Shown: positions 41,420 to 50,427, numbered from the stretch's first letter. The stretch is DNA of 64,000 nt from an uncultured Ruminococcus sp. (GCA_900543145.1 UQPZ01000009.1:1-64000); one strand, 5' to 3'. The notes: generated by a model not told the origin, from the letters alone. Translations and numbers: made by a program.

Positions 41420-44011
41420 ATGAGCGAACGCTATCGCCAGACACCGGAAGAACTTTATTCTGAATTCGGATCCTCCGAAAACGGTCTTACCTCCCGGCAG
41501 GCAGAAAAAAACACGGAAAAGTACGGAAAGAATCAAATAACCGAGGGCAAAAAGAAAAGCACACTAATAATATTTCTGGAACAGTTCAAGGACTTTCTGG
41601 TAATAATACTTATAATAGCAGCTATCATTTCCGCCTGTATGGGCGACGCCGAAAGTACGATAGTTATTCTTGTGGTTATTACCATGAACGCTATACTGGG
41701 AACTGTTCAGACGCTTAAAGCTGAAAAATCCCTCAGCAATCTGAAAAAGCTGTCTTCCCCCAACGCCAAGGTACTCAGAAACGGAGAAGCCGTAGTAGTT
41801 CCTTCCGAGGAAGTTACCGCCGGAGATGTCGTACTGATAGAAGCCGGAGATCAGATCCCTGCCGACGGCCGTCTTATAGAATGCGCTTCGGTTCAGGTAA
41901 ATGAAAGCGCTCTGACAGGCGAAAGTCTTAATATAGATAAAAGCGTTGAAAATATAAATAAGGAATGTCCTCTGGGCGACCGTGTAAACATGGTTTTCTC
42001 CGGCAGCTTCGTTACCTACGGACGCGGTAAATATATTGTTACCGATATAGGAATGAATACCGAGGTAGGAAAGATCGCTTCGCTTATCCAGAACGCCGAG
42101 GAGAGAAAGACGCCGCTTCAGAACTCACTTGATTCGTTCGGAAAGAAGCTTTCTATTGCGATCCTTATAATCTGCGCATTGGTTTTCGGACTTAGTCTGT
42201 TTCAAGCTGATAGGATCAGTTCCGATGAAATAATGAATTCACTTATGTTCGCAATCGCTCTTGCCGTTGCGGCAATACCGGAGGCTTTAAGCTCTATTGT
42301 AACTATAGTTCTTTCCTTCGGCACTCAGAAGATGTCGAAAGAAAACGCTATTATAAGAAAGCTTCAGGCTGTTGAGGGCTTAGGCTCGGTATCAATAATC
42401 TGCTCCGATAAAACAGGAACTCTTACTCAGAACAAAATGACTGTAAGAAAAATCGTAGTTGACGGGCATATTATCTCCTCTGAGGACAGCGACCCCGAAA
42501 CCGCAGGCGAAAGAAATCTTATTGTTGCGTCTGTACTCTGCAACGATTCACAGTGCAAGGACGGCGTTGAGATAGGTGACCCGACCGAAACTGCACTTAT
42601 CAACTTTGCCGCTTCAAAAAAGCTGAGCTATTCCAAGATCAGAGCCGATTATCCCAGAATAAGCGAAATACCCTTTGATTCCGACAGAAAGCTGATGTCT
42701 ACGCTCAATGATGTAAACGGAGAAAATATAATGTTTACTAAAGGTGCGGCAGATGTTCTTGTTGACAGAATGAACTGTACGCATGAGGAAAAGGAGCAGA
42801 TAAAGGCTCAGGTATCCGAACTTTCCGCTCAGGGTCTAAGGATACTCTGCTTTGCTTCAAAGAAATACAATGTTTCTGAAATAACCACAGAGGACGAATA
42901 CGGACTTGATTTCATAGGTCTTATTGCTATGATGGATCCGCCGAGAGCAGAGTCAAAGCAGGCTGTCGCCGAATGTAAAACGGCAGGTATAAAACCTGTT
43001 ATGATCACGGGAGATCATATCGTAACTGCGTCGGCTATCGCAAAGGAAATAGGGATCCTTAATGATTTCTCAGAGGCTGTTGAAGGCTCGGCTCTTGACG
43101 GATATTCAGACGAAGAGCTTATCAGCTTTGTAAGGGATAAATCCGTTTATGCAAGAGTTACTCCGGAGCATAAGATCCGTATCGTAAAAGCATGGCAGAG
43201 CAACGACAAGATAGTCGCAATGACCGGCGACGGAGTAAACGACGCTCCAGCATTGAAGCAGGCCGACGTAGGCGTAGCAATGGGAATTACAGGAACAGAG
43301 GTTTCAAAGGACGCCGCCTCAATGGTACTTGCAGACGATAACTTTGCAACAATTATAAAAGCTGTAAAGAACGGCAGAAATATATACGAGAATATCAAAA
43401 AGGCTATACTTTTCCTGCTCTCCGGCAACCTTGCAGGAATAATAACCGTTCTGTTCTGTTCGCTGGGCGCTCTTCCTGTTCCTTTTGCTGCTATTCACCT
43501 GCTGTTTATAAACCTGCTGACCGACTCGCTTCCGGCTATCGCCTTAGGTCTTGAGCCTCATACCGAAGCTGTTATGAAGCAAAAACCAAGACGTGCAGGA
43601 GAAACAATTCTTACAAAGCCTTTTATGCTGAGGATCGGCTATTCAGGATTGGTTATAAGCATTGCAACCATCGCCGCTTTTCTGCTTGGAAACCACTATA
43701 TGGGTGCGGCGGCCGCCAGTACAATGGCGTTTGCAACTCTGTGTATGTCAAGGCTTTTCCACGGCTTCAGCTGTAAATCCGACGAACCTGTCCTGTTTTC
43801 CGGAAAAATGTTCAATAACTCTTTCGGTATCCTTGCATTTATTGCCGGAATGCTGCTTATAAACTGCGTACTTCTTATACCGGCGCTTTCAGGGCTTTTT
43901 AAGGTTGTTAAGCTTTCCGGAGGACTGCTTGCGGCAACATACGCTCTTAGCTTCGGCTCTATGATAGTAATTCAGATCATAAAAGCATTGTTTTTCAAGG
44001 TAAAGAAGTGA
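41420..44011 (+). CDS. P-type cation ATPase (Ca/Mn-transporting, P2 type)
   Basis: 863-residue ATP-driven metal exporter in the cytoplasmic membrane. Motifs in order: the cation N-terminal domain, ALTGES (164-169), the IPEALSSIV membrane motif (286-294, in place of the PEGL of Ca pumps), the phosphorylated Asp330 in CSDKTGTLTQ, the nucleotide-binding domain, MTGDGVNDAPALKQADVGVAMG, and the C-terminal cation-ATPase domain with four spans. All are intact. The family is usually annotated as calcium-transporting. The manganese riboswitch directly in front argues that Mn export is at least one role. Start ATG with AAAGGA upstream. Confidence 0.92.
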   Translation: MSERYRQTPEELYSEFGSSENGLTSRQAEKNTEKYGKNQITEGKKKSTLIIFLEQFKDFLVIILIIAAIISACMGDAESTIVILVVITMNAILGTVQTLKAEKSLSNLKKLSSPNAKVLRNGEAVVVPSEEVTAGDVVLIEAGDQIPADGRLIECASVQVNESALTGESLNIDKSVENINKECPLGDRVNMVFSGSFVTYGRGKYIVTDIGMNTEVGKIASLIQNAEERKTPLQNSLDSFGKKLSIAILIICALVFGLSLFQADRISSDEIMNSLMFAIALAVAAIPEALSSIVTIVLSFGTQKMSKENAIIRKLQAVEGLGSVSIICSDKTGTLTQNKMTVRKIVVDGHIISSEDSDPETAGERNLIVASVLCNDSQCKDGVEIGDPTETALINFAASKKLSYSKIRADYPRISEIPFDSDRKLMSTLNDVNGENIMFTKGAADVLVDRMNCTHEEKEQIKAQVSELSAQGLRILCFASKKYNVSEITTEDEYGLDFIGLIAMMDPPRAESKQAVAECKTAGIKPVMITGDHIVTASAIAKEIGILNDFSEAVEGSALDGYSDEELISFVRDKSVYARVTPEHKIRIVKAWQSNDKIVAMTGDGVNDAPALKQADVGVAMGITGTEVSKDAASMVLADDNFATIIKAVKNGRNIYENIKKAILFLLSGNLAGIITVLFCSLGALPVPFAAIHLLFINLLTDSLPAIALGLEPHTEAVMKQKPRRAGETILTKPFMLRIGYSGLVISIATIAAFLLGNHYMGAAAASTMAFATLCMSRLFHGFSCKSDEPVLFSGKMFNNSFGILAFIAGMLLINCVLLIPALSGLFKVVKLSGGLLAATYALSFGSMIVIQIIKALFFKVKK

Positions 44012-44044
44012 TTTCTGCAATTCAGGTTAAAATTATATAAAATG

Positions 44045-44080
44045 TCCGCCGCTGAAAATAAATCAGCGGCGGATATTTTT
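44045..44080 (+). terminator. Terminator of the P-type ATPase gene
   Basis: 11-bp perfect stem TCCGCCGCTGA/TCAGCGGCGGA followed by a T-rich tract; it runs into the stop codon of the convergent mazF-like gene. Confidence 0.85.
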
Positions 44081-44435
44081 ATCTCATATTAATATTAAGT
44101 CCGAAAGAAATTGAAAGCGCTGAATTAACTGCTGTCATAGAATTGGTGTCAAGCTCGCCCATTCGTTCTTTAAGGCGTTTTTTGTCCAATGTACGAATCT
44201 GTTCAAGCAGAACGATAGAATCTTTCGCAAGGCCGCACTGCCCGCCGCCTACCTCTATATGTGTCGGAAGCTTCGCCTTTTCCCGCTGGCTAGTAATCGC
44301 TGCGGCTATAACTGTCGGCGAGTGCTTGTTTCCGACATCGTTCTGTACTATAAGCACCGGTCTTAACCCGCCCTGCTCGGAACCGACTACCGGACTTAAA
44401 TCGGCATAATAAATTTCACCCCTGTGAACTGTCAC
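44079..44435 (-). CDS. mazF: MazF/PemK-family endoribonuclease (NdoA-like)
   Basis: Sequence-specific mRNA interferase, the toxin half of many type II toxin-antitoxin pairs. The 118-residue protein shows the family start VHRGEIYYADLSPVVGSEQGGLRPVLIVQND, the TVIAAAITSQ strand and SIVLLEQIRTLDKKRL. Start is ambiguous: the GTG at 44435 (spacing 8 from GGAG) matches family starts, another GTG lies at 44444. No MazE-like gene precedes it: 44445-44616 holds only a 33-codon frame without a start codon. It may use a distant antitoxin or act alone. Confidence 0.88.
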   Translation of the reverse strand: MTVHRGEIYYADLSPVVGSEQGGLRPVLIVQNDVGNKHSPTVIAAAITSQREKAKLPTHIEVGGGQCGLAKDSIVLLEQIRTLDKKRLKERMGELDTNSMTAVNSALSISFGLNINMR

Positions 44436-44616
44436 CTTAAACACTCCGTTCCTTAATATTTTCAGGGCTTTTACCCTTCGGTATTATTTTTGCCCTGTTT
44501 TCTGCTTTTAATCATTTCATGCAAAATTTTATTGCAGTATTTTACTGCAGTCAGGGGAGAACGGTTTTCACCTTTTCTATATTATGCGTTTTTGTTCAGA
44601 ACAGTTACTTTCCAAA

Positions 44617-45228
44617 TTATAAATCGTACAGGTCTTTGATATATTTATAAGCAAGTTCGGCTGTATCCGCAACCGCCTTAAAGCCGAGGTAATGCGGAGC
44701 TTCACCTTGCTTATCACTTTCGTTTGCGTTTACTGTCAGTGTGCGGAAATTATCAAGCTGAGCTTTGCTTACCGAAGATACCGCCCTGCATTGCGCCTTC
44801 GGAAGCTTTTTCATGATCTGCTTGAACCGCACATCGGAGCGCAGCTGTAAATCAAACCTGCTAAGCTCTTTCCACTTCTGACCGTTAAGCTCGCTGTCAG
44901 AATACCCCGACGCTACAAGATGATCAAATAATCCAGGCTGTATAATTTCGTCCCACGCGATATCAGTATACAAATGCAGAAAAAAGCCCTTGAGAAAATC
45001 ACTGCGGCGATCCGATATGCTATTATAATAATTCTCTATATTTTGCTTCCATACGTTATAATCCCTGCTTCTCAGATGAGCGGCATAGCGCACCCTTTCC
45101 TCTGCAAAACCGTTAAGATTAACAGCATCTGGAGCTATTGAGCCGAGATAAAAATCGCTTTCGTTAATTATGTCAAGCCTGTCCTTTAATATACAGGCAG
45201 TCATAAGATGAACACAGACAGACGGCAT
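44617..45228 (-). CDS. Zinc-dependent phospholipase C-like protein
   Basis: 203-residue protein resembling the zinc-dependent phospholipase C / S1-P1 nuclease-like family found in many Firmicutes. Seen: VHLMTACILKDR, YLGSIAPDAVN, HLYTDIAWDEI, which supply the His and Asp ligands expected for a metal centre. There is no signal peptide, unlike secreted alpha-toxin-type enzymes, so the substrate is unclear. The frame is open 41 codons upstream, overlapping thrS, but the ATG at 45228 with GGAGGAACAGCT before it is the start. It follows thrS by 55 bp in the same direction. Confidence 0.7.
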   Translation of the reverse strand: MPSVCVHLMTACILKDRLDIINESDFYLGSIAPDAVNLNGFAEERVRYAAHLRSRDYNVWKQNIENYYNSISDRRSDFLKGFFLHLYTDIAWDEIIQPGLFDHLVASGYSDSELNGQKWKELSRFDLQLRSDVRFKQIMKKLPKAQCRAVSSVSKAQLDNFRTLTVNANESDKQGEAPHYLGFKAVADTAELAYKYIKDLYDL

Positions 45229-45283
45229 AGCTGTTCCTCCTTTACAAGAAATCGGGAACCGCAGCGCAGTTCCCGAAATTATA

Positions 45284-47230
45284 TTATTTAGCCTTTGACG
45301 AAATTTCAAGGTTAAGTTTTTCAAGCAGATCGCCGCAGGATATTGCTCCAAGCTCGCCTTCCTTACGCGAACGAACCGAAACTGTTCCGCTTTCGACCTC
45401 CTTATCTCCTATTATGATCATATACGGTATTCTTTCGAGTCGTGCCGATTTGATCTTAGGACCTATATTTTCACTGCGCTTGTCAACCGTTACCCTCATG
45501 CCCATTTCGGTCATTTTATCAGCAAGCTTCTGTGCATATTCGATATGCTCTTCTCCGATAGGCATGAGCCTTGCCTGCTCAGGAGCAAGCCATAGCGGAA
45601 GCACTCCTGCAAAATGCTCAAGCATATAAGCAAGAGTTCTCTCATAGCAGCCCAGTGAAGTCCTGTGAATAATATACGGCAGCTTCTTCTGACCATCCTT
45701 GTCAACATAATACATTCCGAACTTTTCAGCCAGCAGCATATCTATCTGAATAGTTACGATAGTATCCTCCTTGCCGAATACGTTCTTATACTGAACATCA
45801 AGCTTAGGGCCGTAAAACGCCGCTTCGTCAATTCCTATCTCATAATCAAGGCCTATATCGTCAAGTATCTTTTTCATTGCGTCCTGAGCGTGATTCCACT
45901 GCTCCGCCGTACCCTCGTACTTATTGCTCGGATTTGCAGGATCCCACTGAGAAAATCTGAACGTACAGTCCTCCAGCAGTCCTACGGTATCAAGCATATA
46001 TTTCGCAAGCTCAAGACAGCCCTTGAACTCTTCCTCGAGCTGATCGGGGCGGAGTATATAATGACCCTCCGAGATCGTAAACTGGCGAACTCTGATAAGA
46101 CCGTGCATTTCACCGCTGTCCTCGTTTCTGAACAGTGTCGAAGTTTCCGTCAGGCGCATAGGAAGATCACGGTAGGAGCGCTGTCTGTTTAGGAATACCT
46201 GATACTGGAACGGACATGTCATAGGACGAAGCGCAAAGCATTCCTTTTCCTCGTCGGCAGGGTCCCCCAATACGAATATTCCGTCAAGATAATGATCCCA
46301 GTGTCCTGAGATCTTATAAAGCTCACGCTTAGCGAAATACGGAGTTTTTGTAAGCAGGCAGCCTTTAGCCTGCTCTGTATCCTCTACCCATCTCTGCAAA
46401 AGCTGAATAACTCTTGCGCCCTTAGGCAGAAGAATAGGCAGTCCCTGACCGATATAGTCCACAGTCGTGAAATATTCAAGCTCTCTGCCTATCTTATTGT
46501 GATCCCTCAGCTTCGCTTCCTCCTGCTGCTTCAGAAATTCGTCCAGCATAGAAGCCTTAGGAAAAGCAGTTCCGTAAATACGTGAAAGCTGTCTGCCGTC
46601 CTCAGCCTTTCCCCAGTAAGCTCCTGTACATGAAAGCAGCTTTACAGCCTTTATAGGCGAAACGCTCATAAGATGAGGGCCGGCGCAGAGATCAACAAAA
46701 TCCCCCTGCTTATAGAAGGACAGCTTCTCGCCCTTATCGTCGTGCTTATGAATAAGCTCTGTTTTGTAATGCTCGTCCTTTTGCTCCATAAGTGCAAGAG
46801 CCTCATCTACAGGCAGCTCGAAGCGCTCCAGAGCATAGCCTTCCTTAGCAAGCTTTTTCATTTCAGCCTGTATTTTCTCCAGATCAGCGGGAGCGAAAGG
46901 CTTTGAAACCTCAAAATCGTAATAAAAACCCGTTTCGGTTGCAGGTCCTCTCGCAAGCTTAGCCTCGGGATAAAGATTCTTTACAGCCTGAGCCATAAGG
47001 TGAGAAGCCGTATGCCAGAAGGTTTCCTTTCCCGCCTTTGAATCAAAGGTCATAACTTCAAATTCGCAGTCGCGGTCAACGACGGTTCTCATGTCGCAGA
47101 CCTGACCGTCAAGCTTTACACAACAGGCAGCCTTGTAAAGTCCCATTCCAATGTCCTTGATTATCTCCGATGCCGGCATTGCCTGCCCGACCTCACGGAA
47201 CGATCCGTCCTTAAGCTTCAGTTTTATCAT
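45284..47230 (-). CDS. thrS: Threonyl-tRNA synthetase
   Basis: Charges tRNA-Thr. The 648-residue protein has the N-terminal TGS domain, the editing domain (HTASHLMAQAV, with FYYDFE), the class II catalytic core and the C-terminal anticodon-binding domain. The zinc-ligand Cys lies in RPMTCPFQ (usually NCPGH) and the two His in SEGHYI and IIHRTSLGCYER. It is a somewhat divergent but complete enzyme. Only 51 bp separate it from the methyltransferase gene upstream, with no T-box there; a threonine T-box is found 2.5 kb upstream at the head of the cluster. Start ATG with GGAGG upstream. Confidence 0.95.
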   Translation of the reverse strand: MIKLKLKDGSFREVGQAMPASEIIKDIGMGLYKAACCVKLDGQVCDMRTVVDRDCEFEVMTFDSKAGKETFWHTASHLMAQAVKNLYPEAKLARGPATETGFYYDFEVSKPFAPADLEKIQAEMKKLAKEGYALERFELPVDEALALMEQKDEHYKTELIHKHDDKGEKLSFYKQGDFVDLCAGPHLMSVSPIKAVKLLSCTGAYWGKAEDGRQLSRIYGTAFPKASMLDEFLKQQEEAKLRDHNKIGRELEYFTTVDYIGQGLPILLPKGARVIQLLQRWVEDTEQAKGCLLTKTPYFAKRELYKISGHWDHYLDGIFVLGDPADEEKECFALRPMTCPFQYQVFLNRQRSYRDLPMRLTETSTLFRNEDSGEMHGLIRVRQFTISEGHYILRPDQLEEEFKGCLELAKYMLDTVGLLEDCTFRFSQWDPANPSNKYEGTAEQWNHAQDAMKKILDDIGLDYEIGIDEAAFYGPKLDVQYKNVFGKEDTIVTIQIDMLLAEKFGMYYVDKDGQKKLPYIIHRTSLGCYERTLAYMLEHFAGVLPLWLAPEQARLMPIGEEHIEYAQKLADKMTEMGMRVTVDKRSENIGPKIKSARLERIPYMIIIGDKEVESGTVSVRSRKEGELGAISCGDLLEKLNLEISSKAK

Positions 47231-47281
47231 TTTTATTCCTCCATATAAATTATTATTTACCGTAATGCTCTTAATTATAGT

Positions 47282-48070
47282 TTATTTCCCGAGTCTTAAT
47301 AAGGTTAATGCCGCATAGTGCTTTATTTTAAAGCTTTCCGGATAATTGCCCAGCATTTCAAGGTGTTCCTTTTCAAAAGAGCGTATCTCAGCTTCCGAAA
47401 GCGACGCTCCCACTCCGCGGCACGCTTTCATTCTTCCGTTCCAGCTTTCTCTCGTAAAGGGGATCTCCAGATCTATTACCTCTTCACAGACAGTTTCAAA
47501 GCTTTCTGAATAGATCTCAGGGATAAAAACGGGACGCCTTGTTTCTCCTGCTCCTGTCCAGCAGGGGTTGTATTTAAGGATAATAGCCTCGCTTTTACCT
47601 GCTATTTCGTCCTCAAAAGGAAGCCAGCTCATATATCCTATCAGCAAAGCGCCCTCAGGCTTCAGCATTTTCAGAAGCTTTGGAACAAGCCTTTTGTGAT
47701 CAAAGTAGAAAAAACAGGTAAATGCAGTGACGACATCAAAGCTGTTTTCGGGAAAGTCAATTTCCTCAGACGGAGTGATTAAGAAATCTATATCCATATT
47801 GTTTTCTGCAGCAAGACGCTTTGCATACCCGATCTGATTTTCGGAAATATCGGCAGCGGTAAACCTTGCCCCGTACTTATACATATTCCTGGGAATAACC
47901 CCAGTTCCGGTTCCAAGGTCAAGGACCTTCTGACCGTTTGTGCAAAGTTCCCACGAAAGCACCTTATCGTAAAGCTCCTGGGGATATATGTCACGGTATT
48001 TTGCATAATCCTCCGAGGTGCGTCCCCAATCGAACGCTTTCCCTCCGTCTATTGAAGCATTTGCTGTCAT
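47282..48070 (-). CDS. SAM-dependent methyltransferase (class I)
   Basis: 262-residue cytoplasmic methyltransferase. The SAM site is VLDLGTGTGVIPRNM (motif I, about 49-63), followed by FTAADISENQI (acidic ribose-binding residue) and the FDVVTAFTCFFYF post-II motif. The substrate is unknown. It lies 3 bp downstream of the lipase gene and 51 bp upstream of thrS in one direction, so it is probably co-transcribed with both. Confidence 0.82.
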   Translation of the reverse strand: MTANASIDGGKAFDWGRTSEDYAKYRDIYPQELYDKVLSWELCTNGQKVLDLGTGTGVIPRNMYKYGARFTAADISENQIGYAKRLAAENNMDIDFLITPSEEIDFPENSFDVVTAFTCFFYFDHKRLVPKLLKMLKPEGALLIGYMSWLPFEDEIAGKSEAIILKYNPCWTGAGETRRPVFIPEIYSESFETVCEEVIDLEIPFTRESWNGRMKACRGVGASLSEAEIRSFEKEHLEMLGNYPESFKIKHYAALTLLRLGK

Positions 48071-48073
48071 AGC

Positions 48074-49405
48074 TCAGAATCCTTTCCTTTTAAGCTCCGC
48101 CGCCAAGTCTATGTAAAACTCCCTGACATCAAAACCCTTTATATTCTCCCTGTTAAGATCTATAACGTCACCGTGGGTAATGCCCCTTTTCCCCTTAGGA
48201 GAAAGCATTGTAAAGCTGTCACCCCACTTCATCGAATCCACAGATACCAGTCCGTCGTTCTCGCCGTCAAAGTATTTTACAAGATGATAGGAAAGATTAA
48301 GGGGAAACTTCCCTCCTCTCGCATTTTCCGACTTTGAGCCTATACTCTGATAATATACCCCCTCGGCGTCGGGACATTTTTCGTTAAGCTCCGAGCAGCG
48401 TGAAGCCGTAAGGTCTGTGACCGCCGCAATAAAATCCGGAGCTTCATCTCCCGCTAATTTCAGAGCCGAATTATATTTGTCAGCAACCGACTGACAGACC
48501 TGATCCGAAACCTTGCCTAAAATATAATCCGCAAACTGACAGCCCCTGTGCGGCGTATTTACAGTAGTAAGACTTGCCGTATATTTATCTGCGCCAAGAC
48601 AGCTCAGTGCATAGCGAGCGTCAAGTCCGCCCTTTGAATGAGCGATTATATTTACCTTGCCGCAGCCTGTTTCCTTTACGATACTCTCTATACGCTGTGC
48701 AAGCTCCTTCGCACTGTTTTCAACGGAAGCCGCAGACTGCTGATTTCCGTAATATATCTCTGCCCCGTTTCTCTTCAATGCGGCGGGTATTCTTCCCCAG
48801 TAGCTGAAAAATCTGAAATCCCGAAAGAAAACCCCATGTACAAGCAGCAAAGGATATTTTGTGCTGCATACGGCGCTTTCCGCCCTTATACTGTCAAGCT
48901 CCAGCTTTTCCCTCTCAAAACGGCATTCAGCGGAAGCTATACTGATTGTTTTTATAAGCACTGCAATATTAAGCACAGGTATCATTCCGCAGACAGCGCC
49001 TATCACTCGCCATTTTATGCCCAGCTGAACCGACGTAAGATAAAGCCTCGCCGTTCCGTTCCAGAACAGAATGAATTCAGCTACGGCGGCAATAACCGTA
49101 TTTAAAATTATATCGGAAGCGCTCAGATCCGAAAAACATATAAGATAAATCAGAAAAGCGGCGCTTGCGGTTACCGATACAAGAAAGACCTTCAGCAGCC
49201 TTATGCCGTTTTTAAGCGTTTTTATGCGTTTTGCCGGCTGCTTTTTAAAAGTCGGCGCAATACTGAACTTTATATACCATAGCGAAGCGGCAATACAATA
49301 TATTACAGTAAGCGCAGTTCCGGCATTAAGCAGCTTCAGCGCCGCCGCCGAATTTACCGCCGCAGTCATCAGCAGCGACTGAAATACCGTCATCAATATT
49401 TCCAT
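48074..49405 (-). CDS. Membrane-anchored triacylglycerol lipase / alpha-beta hydrolase
   Basis: 443-residue protein with four or five N-terminal hydrophobic segments and a C-terminal lipase-like domain (from about residue 180). The domain starts PLLLVHGVFFRD, which holds the oxyanion-hole HG, and has the nucleophile elbow IIAHSKGGLDARYAL, with the catalytic Ser in HSKGG. Candidate acid and His residues are in DGLVSVDSMKWGD and GITHGDVIDL. The nucleophile motif suggests PGAP1/LipA-type esterases. Start ATG with GGGGGAG upstream; it follows the small membrane protein by 21 bp. Confidence 0.8.
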   Translation of the reverse strand: MEILMTVFQSLLMTAAVNSAAALKLLNAGTALTVIYCIAASLWYIKFSIAPTFKKQPAKRIKTLKNGIRLLKVFLVSVTASAAFLIYLICFSDLSASDIILNTVIAAVAEFILFWNGTARLYLTSVQLGIKWRVIGAVCGMIPVLNIAVLIKTISIASAECRFEREKLELDSIRAESAVCSTKYPLLLVHGVFFRDFRFFSYWGRIPAALKRNGAEIYYGNQQSAASVENSAKELAQRIESIVKETGCGKVNIIAHSKGGLDARYALSCLGADKYTASLTTVNTPHRGCQFADYILGKVSDQVCQSVADKYNSALKLAGDEAPDFIAAVTDLTASRCSELNEKCPDAEGVYYQSIGSKSENARGGKFPLNLSYHLVKYFDGENDGLVSVDSMKWGDSFTMLSPKGKRGITHGDVIDLNRENIKGFDVREFYIDLAAELKRKGF

Positions 49406-49426
49406 TTCTATCTCCCCCGTTAAAAA

Positions 49427-49747
49427 CTAAAACGATCTATACAGCGACCTTGATATAAAAATATAGACCCAGAAGCATAACAGCGCAACGCTCAGCAGCG
49501 ACAGAATATCCGTCAGGATACGTCTGAGAGTTTTATTTATATATGATCTGCCGTTTTTATCCCTGCCGCTTGACAGCTGCCCGAAAAATGTGCTGAACCA
49601 GTAGGTAACTATAAAAATCGGCATAAAAGTCAGAAAGCCCTGCTGATATGAAATCTTCTGAGTATATGCAAGATACGAATAATACGCCGCAGCTCCGTCA
49701 GCTGCAAGTACAGCCAGATAGCAAAATGTTCCCAATACTTTTCTCAT
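49427..49747 (-). CDS. Small membrane protein, first gene behind the threonine T-box
   Basis: Not recognised. The 106-residue protein has three hydrophobic segments (VLGTFCYLAVLAADGAAAYYSYLA, GFLTFMPIFIVTYWF, ILSLLSVALLCFWVYIFI). The frame is open 15 codons upstream into the T-box terminator, but the ATG at 49747 has AAAAGGGTG upstream and is used. It directly follows the T-box leader. It does not look like an amino-acid transporter, being too short. Confidence 0.65.
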   Translation of the reverse strand: MRKVLGTFCYLAVLAADGAAAYYSYLAYTQKISYQQGFLTFMPIFIVTYWFSTFFGQLSSGRDKNGRSYINKTLRRILTDILSLLSVALLCFWVYIFISRSLYRSF

Positions 49748-49766
49748 ATATACACCCTTTTTAAAT

Positions 49767-50057
49767 AAAAAATCCCGCAAAAAGCACAGCAATGCTCTTT
49801 ACGGGACGATACATTTATCGTGGTTCCACCCTGATTCATGCGGAAAAACTCCGCACCTCTGTCCGCTCAGCGAAATCGGCTAAGCGTAAGTTCTGTAACG
49901 GGAACTGTCCGTCGCTTATTAGGCGCGCTCAAAGGCGGTATCTTTAAATCACGGAACTCACGCTGCTTTCAGCCGGCGGCAGCGCTCTCTGAACAGCTCC
50001 GATACGATATTAAAGCTTCCTTATCTCAGCTTTCAAATATAATGGTATTATTTCATG
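49767..50057 (-). ncRNA. T-box leader, specifier ACC (threonine)
   Basis: Minus-strand T-box riboswitch. The T-box sequence AGGGTGGAACCACGA is at 49818-49832, followed by the terminator (CCCGTAAAGAGCA with TGTGCTTTTTGCGGG, then U6; 49767-49805). In Stem I, an AAGG/CCTT helix next to a kink-turn-like GAGAT bulge and an upper CUUUAA/UUAAAG helix frame a loop reading AUACCG; ACC (49937-49939) followed by a purine fits a threonine specifier. It would sense uncharged tRNA-Thr, which agrees with thrS lying in the same cluster. Confidence 0.85.
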
Positions 50058-50063
50058 TGTAAT

Positions 50064-50092
50064 AGTTTATCACTGTTTTCCCCTTTTGTCAA
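50064..50092 (-). promoter_or_regulatory. Promoter of the T-box unit
   Basis: On the minus strand TTGACA, 17 bp, TAAACT. Confidence 0.7.
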
Positions 50093-50143
50093 GGACTTTT
50101 TATTAAACAGTCTGCTTTTTTGTATAATTGTATAAAAAATACC

Positions 50144-50172
50144 TTGACAATCCGGGAAAATTATTATACAAT
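50144..50172 (+). promoter_or_regulatory. Promoter of rny
   Basis: TTGACA, 17 bp, TACAAT. Divergent from the T-box promoter, with 51 bp between their -35 boxes. Confidence 0.75.
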
Positions 50173-50351
50173 AATATTATGCATTATGTTTTTATATATG
50201 GTGAGAATTCTGACAGGTTTAGCCTGCCTTCGTATAAACGTCGGCAAGCTTCAAAAAGACTTAATCGTTTTCAACATTTATTATAAAATTAATATGCTGA
50301 TTTGTAACTTTACAATTTTATATTGAATTGGCATTGCATTTTAAGAACGGT

Positions 50352-50390
50352 ACATTACAGATGAACGTTTTGCTGTAATGTTCTTTTTAT
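50352..50390 (+). terminator. Terminator/attenuator in the rny leader
   Basis: 9-bp perfect stem ACATTACAG/CTGTAATGT followed by TCTTTTTA, within the leader of rny and 38 bp before its start codon. With no convincing gene between the promoter and this hairpin, it looks like an attenuator for rny. The leader (50180-50350) has no recognised riboswitch. Confidence 0.65.
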
Positions 50391-50427
50391 GCAGCGCCAA
50401 AATAATCGAGGAGGAGGAAAGCTATAC

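Noticed and set aside
44445..44616. Possible MazE antitoxin upstream of mazF
   Set aside because: The longest frame ends in a short Lys-rich peptide but lacks a usable start codon and Shine-Dalgarno.
45665..46192. 175-codon frame opposite thrS
   Set aside because: Antisense to conserved ThrS motifs; no independent evidence.
47231..47281. T-box directly upstream of thrS
   Set aside because: Only 51 bp with no AGGGTGG motif or terminator; the T-box is at 49.8-50.1 kb.
50120..50326. 68-codon frame in the rny leader
   Set aside because: It starts upstream of the predicted transcription start, has no Shine-Dalgarno and reads like random AT-rich DNA.
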